Below, piece after piece: positions 1 through 6,845 of a stretch of DNA of 9,024 nt. Source of the DNA: JABDDM01 sp038240295 (lineage in GTDB: Bacteria; Bacteroidota; Ignavibacteria; Palsa-1295); contig JBBSDW010000135.1 of the NCBI GenBank assembly GCA_038240295.1, forward strand, positions 1 to 9,024, given 5' to 3'. The position numbers and the translations under genes were made by a program. Positions within the stretch are counted from its first letter, which is position 1; every line of letters starts with the position of its first letter. Below the pieces are notes generated by a model. That model saw nothing but the letters and a program-made list of their open reading frames with translations. It was not told where the DNA came from and searched no databases.

Positions 1-114
1 AATATTCGCGGAGCACAATCTGCGTTCTCCGTGAGCAGCCTGCCATCAGGTACGTATTCGGTCTGGCAAACAGGGGCACATTTGCCAATAGCCACATTTG
101 TTGTTGCGCACTGA
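1..114 (+). CDS. C-terminal end of a secreted protein with a T9SS sorting tail (partial)
   Basis: The first frame is open from base 1 to a TGA at 112-114, giving the last 37 residues of a protein whose start lies outside the window. The tail contains FSVSSLPSGTYSV followed about a dozen residues later by IATFVVAH at the very end. This pattern (hydrophobic strand, L-x-x-G-x-Y turn, then a closing F-V-V strand at the terminus) is typical of the type A C-terminal sorting domain of the type IX secretion system, which sends proteins through the outer membrane in Bacteroidota and relatives. The stop lies 10 bases before the next start codon, so the two genes could share a transcript. The function of the main protein cannot be inferred. 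The call rests on a short tail, so it is likely but not certain. Confidence 0.68.
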   Translation, partial: NIRGAQSAFSVSSLPSGTYSVWQTGAHLPIATFVVAH

Positions 115-124
115 CCGCAACGCA

Positions 125-1084
125 ATGCAGTCTCAGCTTTCTAAGCATCTTCGGCTCGACTATCCGATCATCCAGGCCGGCATGGTCTGGACAAGCGGCT
201 GGAAGCTTGCGGTTGCCTGCGCAAATGCGGGAGCTCTTGGATTGATCGGCGCAGGCTCGATGAAGCCAGCACTACTCGCGGAACATATTCGCAAAGCTAA
301 AGCGACCGGACATGCCTACCGTATCGGAGTCAACATCCCACTCATTCGCGGCGACGTTGATGCGCTGATCCAAACCACCATCGACGAAGGCATTCGCATC
401 GTCTTTACCTCCGCCGGCAATCCAGCAAGCCATACCCAACGGCTCAAAGATGCCGGCTGTTTTGTGGTGCATGTTGTCGCAAGCACTCGTCATGCACTCA
501 AGGCCGAAGCAGCGGGATGCGATGCCGTCGTTGCAGAAGGTTTCGAAGCCGGTGGACACAATGGCGTCGATGAGATCACGACCCTCGCGTTAGTGCCTCA
601 GGTTGTTGATGCAGTGAAGATTCCAGTGATCGCAGCCGGTGGCATCGCAGATGGAAGGCAGATGTTCGCGGCCTTGTCCCTCGGCGCAGAAGCTGTGCAG
701 ATCGGTACCCGCTTCGCCGCGACCGTCGAATCAAGTTCGCATGAATTATACAAGCAGGCAGTCGTTGAGAGCGATGATTCTTCGACAGTGCTTGCCCTTA
801 AAAAAGTAGCGCCCGTCCGGCTGAAGAAAAACGCATTTGCACTACGAGCCTTAGAAGCACAGCGGGCTGGAATGTCTCGCGATGAGGAGATTGCACTACT
901 CGGACTGAAGCGCGAGATGCGAGGCATCTTCGAAGGCGATCTCGAAGAAGGCGAACTCGAAATGGGGCAATCTTCCGGACTCATCATCGGCATCCTTCCT
1001 GCCGGGATCGTCATCGAGCGACTGGTCTCCGAATACAACACAACGCTCGCACGTATGCAAGCCTCGGGAGTGATGGAACGATGA
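125..1084 (+). CDS. Nitronate monooxygenase / FabK-type FMN oxidoreductase
   Basis: This is a 319-residue cytosolic TIM-barrel flavoenzyme of the 2-nitropropane dioxygenase superfamily, which uses FMN either to oxidise alkyl nitronates or, in FabK, to reduce enoyl-ACP in fatty acid synthesis. Visible family marks are YPIIQAGM near the N-terminus (13-20), GVNIPL, TSAGNP, the EGFEAGGHNG segment with His145 (the conserved catalytic-type His of the family), AAGGIADG (170-177) and GAEAVQIGTRF (187-197), which bind the FMN phosphate. The late GDLEEGELEMGQSSG segment resembles FabK tails, so an enoyl-ACP reductase role is a real alternative. I prefer the ATG at 125: it gives the normal family N-terminus and lies just after the upstream stop. 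A TTG at 98 in the same frame would overlap that gene. The 3' end overlaps the next start by 4 bases, suggesting translational coupling. Confidence 0.88.
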   Translation: MQSQLSKHLRLDYPIIQAGMVWTSGWKLAVACANAGALGLIGAGSMKPALLAEHIRKAKATGHAYRIGVNIPLIRGDVDALIQTTIDEGIRIVFTSAGNPASHTQRLKDAGCFVVHVVASTRHALKAEAAGCDAVVAEGFEAGGHNGVDEITTLALVPQVVDAVKIPVIAAGGIADGRQMFAALSLGAEAVQIGTRFAATVESSSHELYKQAVVESDDSSTVLALKKVAPVRLKKNAFALRALEAQRAGMSRDEEIALLGLKREMRGIFEGDLEEGELEMGQSSGLIIGILPAGIVIERLVSEYNTTLARMQASGVMER

Positions 1085-1848
1085 GTGTTGCACAAGATGT
1101 GATCGCTATCTGCATCGGCATCTTCACAGGCTTCGCATCTGGCCTTATGGGCATTGGCGGCGGCGCACTCGGCACTCCGCTCATCAAGCTCATGCTCGGC
1201 GCGCCTGCGATCATTGCGCTTGCGACGACGATGCCGATCATGTTTCCGAGCGCGATATCCGCAGTCATCAATTACGTTCGTGCGCGCAAGGTCGATCTAA
1301 GACTCGCGGTCGGCCTCATCATCTTTGCTGCTCCGACGAGCCTGCTCGGCGCAAAACTTACCGATTATGTGAGCGGTAAATCGCTCATGATCGGCACCGC
1401 GGTATTTTTGATCCTCATTGGTTCGACGTTCATCGTACGCCAGATCCTTATGAAAGAAGCAGAGGTCGAAGGAGCGCTTTCACCGCTTGTCTGGTGGCAG
1501 GTTGTCGTCGTAGGTGTCATAGGCGGTTTCCTTGCAGGCTTGTTAGCTGTCGGTGGCGGAGTGATCTATGTCCCTGCTATTCTTCGAATTTTCAGGCGTC
1601 CGATGAAGACCGCGCTTGCTACTTCGCTTATTGTTGTGACGGCAGTCTCGATCCCAGGTACGATCGAGCACGCAATGCTTGGTCACATCGACTGGCGCAT
1701 CGCGGCAATGATCTCGATCGGAGTGATCCCTGCCGCATATTTCGGCGCCAAAGCCGCGTTACGCCTCCGTAACCAAACACTTGAACGCATCTTCGGAAGC
1801 TTCACGGTCATCTTCGGAATTTATTTTCTGATCACGCAACTCCGGTAA
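1081..1848 (+). CDS. TauE/SafE-family membrane transporter (putative sulfite/organosulfonate exporter)
   Basis: This 255-residue integral membrane protein has about seven or eight hydrophobic segments. It shows the internal duplication typical of the TauE/SafE (DUF81) family: each half carries a glycine-rich GxxxGxGGG-type motif, GFASGLMGIGGG at 17-28 and GFLAGLLAVGGG around 149-160, each followed by a P-x-(L/I) helix start. Length matches the family (roughly 250-270). Family members move small anions such as sulfite, sulfoacetate or sulfolactate across the inner membrane, but the substrate cannot be read from sequence. Its ATG sits in the ATGA overlap with the preceding oxidoreductase, so the pair is probably cotranscribed and coupled. 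Whether the pair share a substrate is unknown. No clear terminator follows the TAA. Confidence 0.9.
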   Translation: MSVAQDVIAICIGIFTGFASGLMGIGGGALGTPLIKLMLGAPAIIALATTMPIMFPSAISAVINYVRARKVDLRLAVGLIIFAAPTSLLGAKLTDYVSGKSLMIGTAVFLILIGSTFIVRQILMKEAEVEGALSPLVWWQVVVVGVIGGFLAGLLAVGGGVIYVPAILRIFRRPMKTALATSLIVVTAVSIPGTIEHAMLGHIDWRIAAMISIGVIPAAYFGAKAALRLRNQTLERIFGSFTVIFGIYFLITQLR

Positions 1849-1883
1849 TTCGTTCACAGCCAGATTCGGCCCGGATTTTGATT

Positions 1884-1903
1884 TATACTCTTTTGTAGAG
1901 TAT
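1884..1903 (+). promoter_or_regulatory. AT-rich promoter-like patch with a 6-bp inverted repeat
   Basis: Upstream of the small gene at 1928, ATACTC (1885-1890) and GAGTAT (1898-1903) form a perfect inverted repeat with a 7-base spacer. It overlaps TATACT (1884-1889), one base from a standard -10 hexamer, but no convincing -35 is seen. It could be an operator, a weak hairpin at the end of the transporter transcript (no T-tract follows), or chance. Confidence 0.3.
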
Positions 1904-1927
1904 TCACATTAAAATTGGTAGGCTGCG

Positions 1928-2146
1928 ATGAGTCGGGCATTTGTCAAAGAGTCGGAAACGGAATGGCTTGGTGATGTGGAGCCTGAGATTGCTGCGCTTG
2001 AACGATTTTTAACGAAGGAATCAGGCGGAGAGCGGATTACGCGAATTCAAAGTCACAATGACAAAACGAGCGGCAAGGCCATTCACGAAATGTCCAATGG
2101 TCAATCGTACACGCTCGATGAAGATAGCCGATGGCGGACGGCTTAG
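1928..2146 (+). CDS. Small conserved-looking hypothetical protein, 72 aa
   Basis: A 72-residue, hydrophilic, mostly acidic protein with no signal peptide or membrane segment and no cysteines. It opens with MSRAFVKE and contains a probable short helix (EPEIAALERFL), then a polar charged stretch ending in LDEDSRWRTA. From memory, the MSRAFVKE opening recurs at the N-terminus of other small bacterial proteins and of some GreA/GreB-related proteins, but I cannot confirm a family and assign no function. An AGG (1920-1922) sits 5 bases before the ATG, one of the better ribosome-binding sites in the window, and an AT-rich promoter-like patch lies upstream. It stands alone, about 80 bases after the transporter and about 100 before the lipoprotein gene. 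The good start context supports a real gene, but length alone does not prove it. Confidence 0.6.
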   Translation: MSRAFVKESETEWLGDVEPEIAALERFLTKESGGERITRIQSHNDKTSGKAIHEMSNGQSYTLDEDSRWRTA

Positions 2147-2192
2147 AGTGGTTTCACAATAATGCTCAGGGGCACCAACCAGCCTCCGAGGA

Positions 2193-2247
2193 CGTAGTTA
2201 TATATTGACGCTCGGCACGTGCCTGAAAATCCAATTGCCTAACTACG
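2193..2247 (+). repeat. Nested inverted repeats in the leader of the DUF4397-like lipoprotein gene
   Basis: CGTAGTTA (2193-2200) and TAACTACG (2240-2247) are perfect 8-base inverted copies. The second ends one base before the ATG at 2249. Between them lies the perfect 10-base palindrome GGCACGTGCC (2214-2223). In RNA, the outer pair would bury the ribosome landing area. As DNA, the palindrome could be an operator. No regulator gene is adjacent, so function is speculative. Confidence 0.4.
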
Positions 2248-2248
2248 C

Positions 2249-3646
2249 ATGAAGTTATCGTTCACGATCAAGTCAGCCTCCTTTCTTCTTTTCCTTGTTT
2301 TATTTCAACCCGGTTGTAAGACCATCTGCGAGAGTATCCCAACAGAGCGGTCCCCGCGCCTGAGGATCGTTAATGCGATGCCAGATGAGGCAAAGGTGAT
2401 GATCTATCTCGATGGAAAATTGTTGAACGCAGCCTATCCGTACGTTTTCCCCGCGGATTTTGGATACACCAACCACTACGCTGACGATTCCCTCCTCAAA
2501 GTTGCGACCACGCGCTCCGATAAAAAGCAGCTTGTGGTGCTCTCCGAATCGAGGGATACGCTCATCAAAGATTCGATCCCATTTCCCGAAGCCCGGCAAT
2601 CGCTTTTCATTTTGGGCCGAGGCAAACCGGAGCTCGCTTCGACACGCAAAATCATCCTCTTTAATGATGAGTTAACGGTGCCCGACCAGAATACGAATCT
2701 GATACGCTTCGTAGATGCGCTCACCGACCTTCCTGCACTCGATGTCTATTTCACGGGCGACCTTTCGACGCAGCCAGCCTTTACGCTTCATTATGGTGAT
2801 ACAATGAATTTGTACCGACGGGTAAGTTCGTTCAGCAAACTCGTCGTTACCGAGTCGGGACATCCGAACCACATAATCTTCAGTTCGTCGAACATTAGCC
2901 TGCAGACCGGCTTTTTCGTGACGATCCTCCTCGAGGGCGAAACGACGCAAGTCGGAATGGAGCCGCTCGTTTCCGAGCACATTCTTTCGGACGATCCTGT
3001 CGGCAGGAGCCTGATCCCCTTCTATACGTTTGGAGTTCGCTCGATCAATGCCACCAGACGTAATACAGATATTTCGCTGATGCCCGCTGGTCCCCTTGAT
3101 AAAGGACCAAGAAACGACATCACAGGACAGTTTGTGGTCATGAACATACCGCGCGATTCTGTCAGCGATTGGGCACCCTTCAATCCGACGACGCATGGCG
3201 GATTTCCTGGTGCCCCTGTGGAGTGGGACTGGTCGAATCTCGTTTACCCGGCGGATACGGTCTACCTGTTCCATTATGTTGCGAGCGCCGACGTTCGCTA
3301 CAGTTTCATCCTGATGGATACAGCAACGCTTGCATCGGGTCAGGAGAAACTCGATTCGATGACACTTACCGATACGATCGCACCACCCGCCTCAAATATG
3401 GGAAAACTCAGGATTGTAAACCTTTCGCCGGATCATACGGTGAGCTTTACGATCGGGGGCAATCAGGTGACGCTTGGACGAAGAGGCGTGACGGTGATCG
3501 ATCTACCGCCGGGGCATTACGCGCCGACGGAATCAAGCACCGGCACGACGCTTGACATCACGGTGCCAGCTGGAATTCCTGAAGGACTTTTCTTTTTCCC
3601 CTCAACTTCATCCAGCGCAGTGCCCTATAGCGTCGCGAAGGAATAG
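2249..3646 (+). CDS. DUF4397-like repeat lipoprotein
   Basis: A 465-residue exported protein. Residues 1-23 form a lipoprotein signal: Lys-containing N-region, hydrophobic FLLFLVLF, then QPGC with Cys23 as the likely lipidation site. The QPG before Cys is a loose lipobox, so type I cleavage is a possible alternative. After it come repeated beta-rich units whose opening strands match each other: RLRIVNAMPD (37-46), NLIRFVDALTD (150-160) and KLRIVNLSPD (386-395), the last followed by a glycine turn and PPGHY. This strand-plus-SPD pattern is characteristic of DUF4397 domains found in cell-surface proteins of Bacteroidota and others. The region at about 250-375 fits the repeat poorly. No catalytic motif is visible, so a structural or binding role in the outer membrane is inferred. 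A possible weak terminator follows the TAG. Confidence 0.85.
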   Translation: MKLSFTIKSASFLLFLVLFQPGCKTICESIPTERSPRLRIVNAMPDEAKVMIYLDGKLLNAAYPYVFPADFGYTNHYADDSLLKVATTRSDKKQLVVLSESRDTLIKDSIPFPEARQSLFILGRGKPELASTRKIILFNDELTVPDQNTNLIRFVDALTDLPALDVYFTGDLSTQPAFTLHYGDTMNLYRRVSSFSKLVVTESGHPNHIIFSSSNISLQTGFFVTILLEGETTQVGMEPLVSEHILSDDPVGRSLIPFYTFGVRSINATRRNTDISLMPAGPLDKGPRNDITGQFVVMNIPRDSVSDWAPFNPTTHGGFPGAPVEWDWSNLVYPADTVYLFHYVASADVRYSFILMDTATLASGQEKLDSMTLTDTIAPPASNMGKLRIVNLSPDHTVSFTIGGNQVTLGRRGVTVIDLPPGHYAPTESSTGTTLDITVPAGIPEGLFFFPSTSSSAVPYSVAKE

Positions 3647-3649
3647 CAC

Positions 3650-3676
3650 GGGCAGGCACTTGCCTTCTTATTTTTC
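3650..3676 (+). terminator. Possible weak intrinsic terminator after the lipoprotein gene
   Basis: GGCA (3651-3654) pairs with TGCC (3661-3664) around a 6-base loop, extended by a G-T wobble at 3650/3665, and is followed by TTCTTATTTTTC. The T-tract is good but the stem is short, so termination is uncertain. Confidence 0.35.
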
Positions 3677-3694
3677 GCATCGTCGGTATATTTG
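3660..3694 (+). promoter_or_regulatory. Bacteroidota-type promoter (TAnnTTTG) upstream of the acyl-CoA dehydrogenase gene
   Basis: TATATTTG at 3687-3694 exactly fits the TAnnTTTG -7 element used by the primary sigma factor of Bacteroidota. A TTG at 3660-3662 could be the -33 element, although its 24-base spacing to the -7 box is longer than usual. A start site near 3700 would give a leader of roughly 55 bases before the ATG at 3756. It is the only exact match to this motif I noticed in an intergenic region of the window. Confidence 0.5.
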
Positions 3695-3755
3695 CACTCC
3701 GGGCAAAGTGGTGCAGCATTACCCAATCCCCAATTTTTCATAGCAGATTACAAGC

Positions 3756-4943
3756 ATGTCGAGCGTCGAGACTCAATCTGATACCCTTGACTTTACACTG
3801 ACCGAAGATCAGCAGTCGATCAAGCAGGTCGCACGCGAATTCGCAGAGGCTGAACTTCGTCCACATGTGATGGAGTGGGACGAGTCGCAGGATTTTCCGA
3901 TGGAGGCGTTCAAGAAAATGGCGGCACTCGGATTCCTCGGAACAATGATGCCCGTAGAACTGGATGGAGCAGGTCTCGGCTCGACGGAAAACGCGATCAT
4001 CATCGAAGAGATCGCGCGCGTCGATCCCTCCGTTGCGCTTTCGGTCGCTGCGCATAACGGTCTTTGCTCGAGTCATATTTATCGCTTCGGTGCGGAGTCG
4101 CTTCGTGCTAAGTACGTACCTGCCTTAGCGCGCGGCGAGGTTCTTGGTGCATGGGGGCTCACCGAACCAAGTGCCGGCTCCGATGCAGGTGGCACGCAGA
4201 CCACGGCAGTTCGGGAAGGCGATCATTGGGTGCTCAATGGCTCAAAGAATTTTATCACGCATGGCACCGTAGGGCAAACCGCAGTGATCATGGCCGTTAC
4301 CGACCGCAGCAAAGGCGGCCGCGGCATCAGCGCGTTCGTGCTCGATAAAACGATGCCCGGATTTTACGCAACGAAAAAAGAGAACAAGGTCGGCATGCGC
4401 GCCAGTGATACGTCGAGCCTGGTAATGGAAAATGTTCAGGTGCCGAACGAGAACTTGATCGGGGAAGTCGGCGAAGGTTTTGTGCAGGCCTTGCAGATAC
4501 TCGATGGCGGCCGGGTGTCGATCGCGTCGTTATCGGTCGGCCTCGCCCAGGGCGCATTCGAGGCCGCCATTCGTTATGCACAGCAACGCGAGCAGTTCGC
4601 CAAGCCGATCGCGCAGCAGCAGGCAACGCAATTCAAATTTGCCCAGATGGCAATGAAGATCGACGCTGCTCGCACACTCACTCATCGCGCAGCTTACCTT
4701 CGCGATACCGGCAAACCCTATGGCAAAGAAGCGAGCATGGCAAAACTTTATGCAAGCGAGATCTGCGTCCAAGTCTCCGAAGAGGCTGTGCAGATCCATG
4801 GCGGTTACGGATACATCAAAGAATACCCCGTCGAAAAACTTTGGCGCGATTCGAAGCTCCTCACCATCGGTGAAGGTACGAGCGAGGTGCAGCGAATGGT
4901 GATCGCGCGGCACATCATGCGCGAGTTCAACGAAGCGAATTAA
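3756..4943 (+). CDS. Acyl-CoA dehydrogenase (short/medium-chain type)
   Basis: A 395-residue FAD enzyme, normal family length, that introduces the trans-2 double bond into acyl-CoA in beta-oxidation (or a related branched-chain or aryl acid pathway) and passes electrons to electron-transfer flavoprotein. The three-domain architecture is complete: helical N-terminal domain, middle beta-domain with WGLTEPSAGSDAGG (from Trp133), and C-terminal helical domain with REQFAKPIAQQQATQFKFA, then EEAVQIHGGYGYIKEYPVEK. Near the C-terminus GEGTSEVQRMVIAR carries Glu373 at the position of the catalytic base in short- and medium-chain enzymes. Chain length specificity cannot be fixed from sequence. No Shine-Dalgarno is evident before the ATG, as is common in Bacteroidota. 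The acylphosphatase gene starts 17 bases after the TAA, suggesting cotranscription from the promoter near 3690. Confidence 0.96.
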   Translation: MSSVETQSDTLDFTLTEDQQSIKQVAREFAEAELRPHVMEWDESQDFPMEAFKKMAALGFLGTMMPVELDGAGLGSTENAIIIEEIARVDPSVALSVAAHNGLCSSHIYRFGAESLRAKYVPALARGEVLGAWGLTEPSAGSDAGGTQTTAVREGDHWVLNGSKNFITHGTVGQTAVIMAVTDRSKGGRGISAFVLDKTMPGFYATKKENKVGMRASDTSSLVMENVQVPNENLIGEVGEGFVQALQILDGGRVSIASLSVGLAQGAFEAAIRYAQQREQFAKPIAQQQATQFKFAQMAMKIDAARTLTHRAAYLRDTGKPYGKEASMAKLYASEICVQVSEEAVQIHGGYGYIKEYPVEKLWRDSKLLTIGEGTSEVQRMVIARHIMREFNEAN

Positions 4944-4960
4944 TCGATCCCGTAACGGTG

Positions 4961-5230
4961 ATGGTTCGCATCCGTTTAATCATCTCGGGCAGAGTTCAGG
5001 GCGTTGGCTTTCGAATGTTCGTTCAGCGGGCTGCACGTCAGCATCGCGTGACAGGCTTCACGCGAAACGTATCCGGCGGCACGGTTGAAGTCGAAGCTCA
5101 GGGCTCTCGGGAATCGGTAAAAACCTTCCAGCTCGAGGTCTCGATGGGGCCTGTTCATTCTAAAGTTGAGAAAGTCGAGCGTTCTTCGATGGAACTGCAA
5201 TCGGGCGAAGAGGGCTTCAATATAAAATGA
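4961..5230 (+). CDS. acyP: Acylphosphatase
   Basis: A complete 89-residue acylphosphatase, the usual family size. It hydrolyses the carboxyl-phosphate bond of small acyl phosphates such as acetyl phosphate or 1,3-bisphosphoglycerate in the cytosol. The signature SGRVQGVGFRMFVQRAA supplies the phosphate-binding loop with catalytic Arg18, and GFTRNVSGGTVEVEAQG supplies Asn36, which orients the attacking water. Numbering is from the ATG at 4961. A GTG directly before it (4958) could start the same frame and add one Met. The gene follows the acyl-CoA dehydrogenase by 17 bases. A metabolic link between the two is not established, and the arrangement may reflect convenience in cotranscription. No clear terminator follows the TGA. 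Confidence 0.93.
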   Translation: MVRIRLIISGRVQGVGFRMFVQRAARQHRVTGFTRNVSGGTVEVEAQGSRESVKTFQLEVSMGPVHSKVEKVERSSMELQSGEEGFNIK

Positions 5231-5315
5231 TTCTCGCGTCCATTCGCGCACATTGACGGGCGACCACACGTGTAGAACATTTTTTTATTCCCAGTACTGC
5301 AACGAGAAAATCTCA

Positions 5316-6110
5316 ATGCCTCAACCGTTCGCCGACGCCAAGACGATCTTTAATGCACTCGCGCTCGAATACGATGCGTATCGTCCAGGCTATCCTTCGG
5401 ATTCGATTGACTTCCTGATCAAGCTCGGCGAGCTCGATCGAATGAGCACGATGGGCGATATTGGCACCGGCACCGGCAGGATCGCGCTCGCGCTTGCGCC
5501 GCATGTCCGAATGGTCTATGCCGTAGATACGGCGAATCTCATGCTCGATCAATTGCAGGAGAATGCGATTCGTCAGGGCATTACCAATATCCGTTCGTTC
5601 GAAGCACCGGGCGAACGAACCGGCATCTCTTCTCAGGCGCTCGATCTTGTTGTCCTTTCCCAGGTTTATCACTGGATGGATAAATCGCTAGCTCTGCGCG
5701 AAATGCATCGCGTCCTGAAGCCAGGTCGGCCGATGGCGATCGTTTGGAATGAAGTGCGAAATAACGAAGACGACTATCATCGTTGTATCCAGGACCTGAT
5801 CAAGCGCTTCAACGAAAATTACAAAGGCGGTCTCGATATTGTCAGTCAGGGCTTCCCCGAATCGATCGAAGCCTCCGGACTCTTCGATGCCCCTGAAACC
5901 TTCTCGTTTCCCTTCGTCCAGGATTACGCACCCGAAGCTTACATCGGCTATCTTCTCTCCAAATCCTATATCGGCGTCGGCATCCCACGCTCGAAACTCC
6001 CGAGCTTTATGCAGGAAGCGCACGAGATCATTCACTCTTTTTTTGGCTCCGGCAAGGTTCGTGAAGAATATCACACGGTCATACTCGCTGCGGCGGCGCT
6101 TGAAGATTGA
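5316..6110 (+). CDS. Class I SAM-dependent methyltransferase
   Basis: A 264-residue cytosolic methyltransferase with the Rossmann-like class I fold. The N-terminus (FNALALEYDAYRPGYP) resembles the Methyltransf_11/UbiE-like group. Motif I is DIGTGTGRIALAL from Asp48, the SAM-ribose acidic residue is in VYAVDTA, and the later QVYHWMD and EMHRVLKPGRPMAIVW match motifs post-II and III of small-molecule methyltransferases. The substrate is not determinable. I chose the ATG at 5316 because the N-terminal motif begins right there. The frame stays open upstream to a TTG at 5253, but those 21 residues (with three aromatic residues in a row and two cysteines) look non-family and cover the likely promoter region. 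An A-rich stretch (AGAAAA) precedes the start. It stands 85 bases after the acylphosphatase gene and may be transcribed separately. Confidence 0.9.
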   Translation: MPQPFADAKTIFNALALEYDAYRPGYPSDSIDFLIKLGELDRMSTMGDIGTGTGRIALALAPHVRMVYAVDTANLMLDQLQENAIRQGITNIRSFEAPGERTGISSQALDLVVLSQVYHWMDKSLALREMHRVLKPGRPMAIVWNEVRNNEDDYHRCIQDLIKRFNENYKGGLDIVSQGFPESIEASGLFDAPETFSFPFVQDYAPEAYIGYLLSKSYIGVGIPRSKLPSFMQEAHEIIHSFFGSGKVREEYHTVILAAAALED

Positions 6111-6194
6111 ACTGCCCGGAAGTGAACCCGATCTCTCAAAAAAGAGTAGTGTGAGCGCAATCCTGATTTCCATTTCCGCACACGCCTGATTCGA

Positions 6195-6845
6195 ATGGAC
6201 ACGATCACCAGTTTTTTACATCAGTTCACTTCGACCGATGGATTAAAGCACCTCATCGCAAGCGGTGGCTACATCGCGCTCTTTATTATCATCTTCGCTG
6301 AAACGGGACTGCTTCTCGGATTTTTTCTGCCGGGCGATTCACTGCTTGTTACCGCCGGGCTTCTCATCGCGACGCATGTCGTCGACATGAATATTTTTCT
6401 TTTGATCGCACTACTGATCGTCGCCGCCGTCCTGGGTGATGCGACAGGTTATTTTATCGGAAGGAAAGCAGGCGCAAAGTTGTACAATCGGCCAAACTCA
6501 CGCTTTTTCAAACGTGAGCATCTACTCAAGACGCACGCGTTTTATGAAAAGCATGGTGGCCAGACCATCATTTTTGCTCGCTTTATACCTGTCGTTCGGA
6601 CGTTCGCTCCTGTCGTTGCCGGCGCGGCCAACATGGGCTATAAGAAGTTTGCGTTCTTCAACATCATTGGCGGTGTGCTTTGGATCACCGCTGCTACCCT
6701 GCTCGGTTATTTGCTTGCGAGCGTTGTTCCTGACATCGATCACTATCTTCAATACGTGATCGCCGCCGTTGTCTTTATTTCGATCCTGCCGCCGCTTATC
6801 GAGTGGTTGAAGTCCCGCAAGTCGCGAGCATCACTGGAGAGTTAA
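6195..6845 (+). CDS. DedA-family (VTT domain) inner membrane protein
   Basis: A 216-residue polytopic membrane protein of the DedA family, whose members act in membrane homeostasis and include flippases for undecaprenyl phosphate or phosphatidylethanolamine. Diagnostic elements are present in order: ETGLLLGFFLPGD (36-48), with the family's acidic residue and F-x-PG-D re-entrant motif; GDATGYFIGRKAG; then FARFIPVVRTFAPVVAGAANM, with Arg129 and Arg135 in the conserved R-F-x-P-x-x-R helix-hairpin motif; and F-x-x-x-N-x-x-G-x-x-x-W. The basic C-terminal tail (KSRKSR) should be cytosolic. The specific lipid substrate is unknown. No Shine-Dalgarno is visible. The last 15 bases overlap the end of the minus-strand lipoprotein gene, so the two are convergent. 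Confidence 0.94.
   Translation: MDTITSFLHQFTSTDGLKHLIASGGYIALFIIIFAETGLLLGFFLPGDSLLVTAGLLIATHVVDMNIFLLIALLIVAAVLGDATGYFIGRKAGAKLYNRPNSRFFKREHLLKTHAFYEKHGGQTIIFARFIPVVRTFAPVVAGAANMGYKKFAFFNIIGGVLWITAATLLGYLLASVVPDIDHYLQYVIAAVVFISILPPLIEWLKSRKSRASLES

Noticed and set aside
77..100. Two CACATTTG copies resembling the TAnnTTTG promoter element before the flavoenzyme gene
   Set aside because: They lie inside the coding end of the T9SS-tail protein and lack the T of the TA; the repeat is explained by codons.
598..1095. Minus-strand open frame of 165 codons over the flavoenzyme gene
   Set aside because: Ser/Arg-rich, no recognisable domain, fully antisense to a conserved enzyme.
5264..5290. ACACGTGT palindrome followed by a T-rich tract, as a possible terminator after the acylphosphatase gene
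   Set aside because: The palindrome leaves no room for a loop, so a 4-base stem at best would form, and six bases separate it from the T-run. It could equally be promoter DNA of the methyltransferase gene.
6130..6148. CTCTCAAAAAAGAG near the methyltransferase 3' end as a terminator
   Set aside because: The A-run sits in the loop, not after the stem, and no T-tract follows on either strand.
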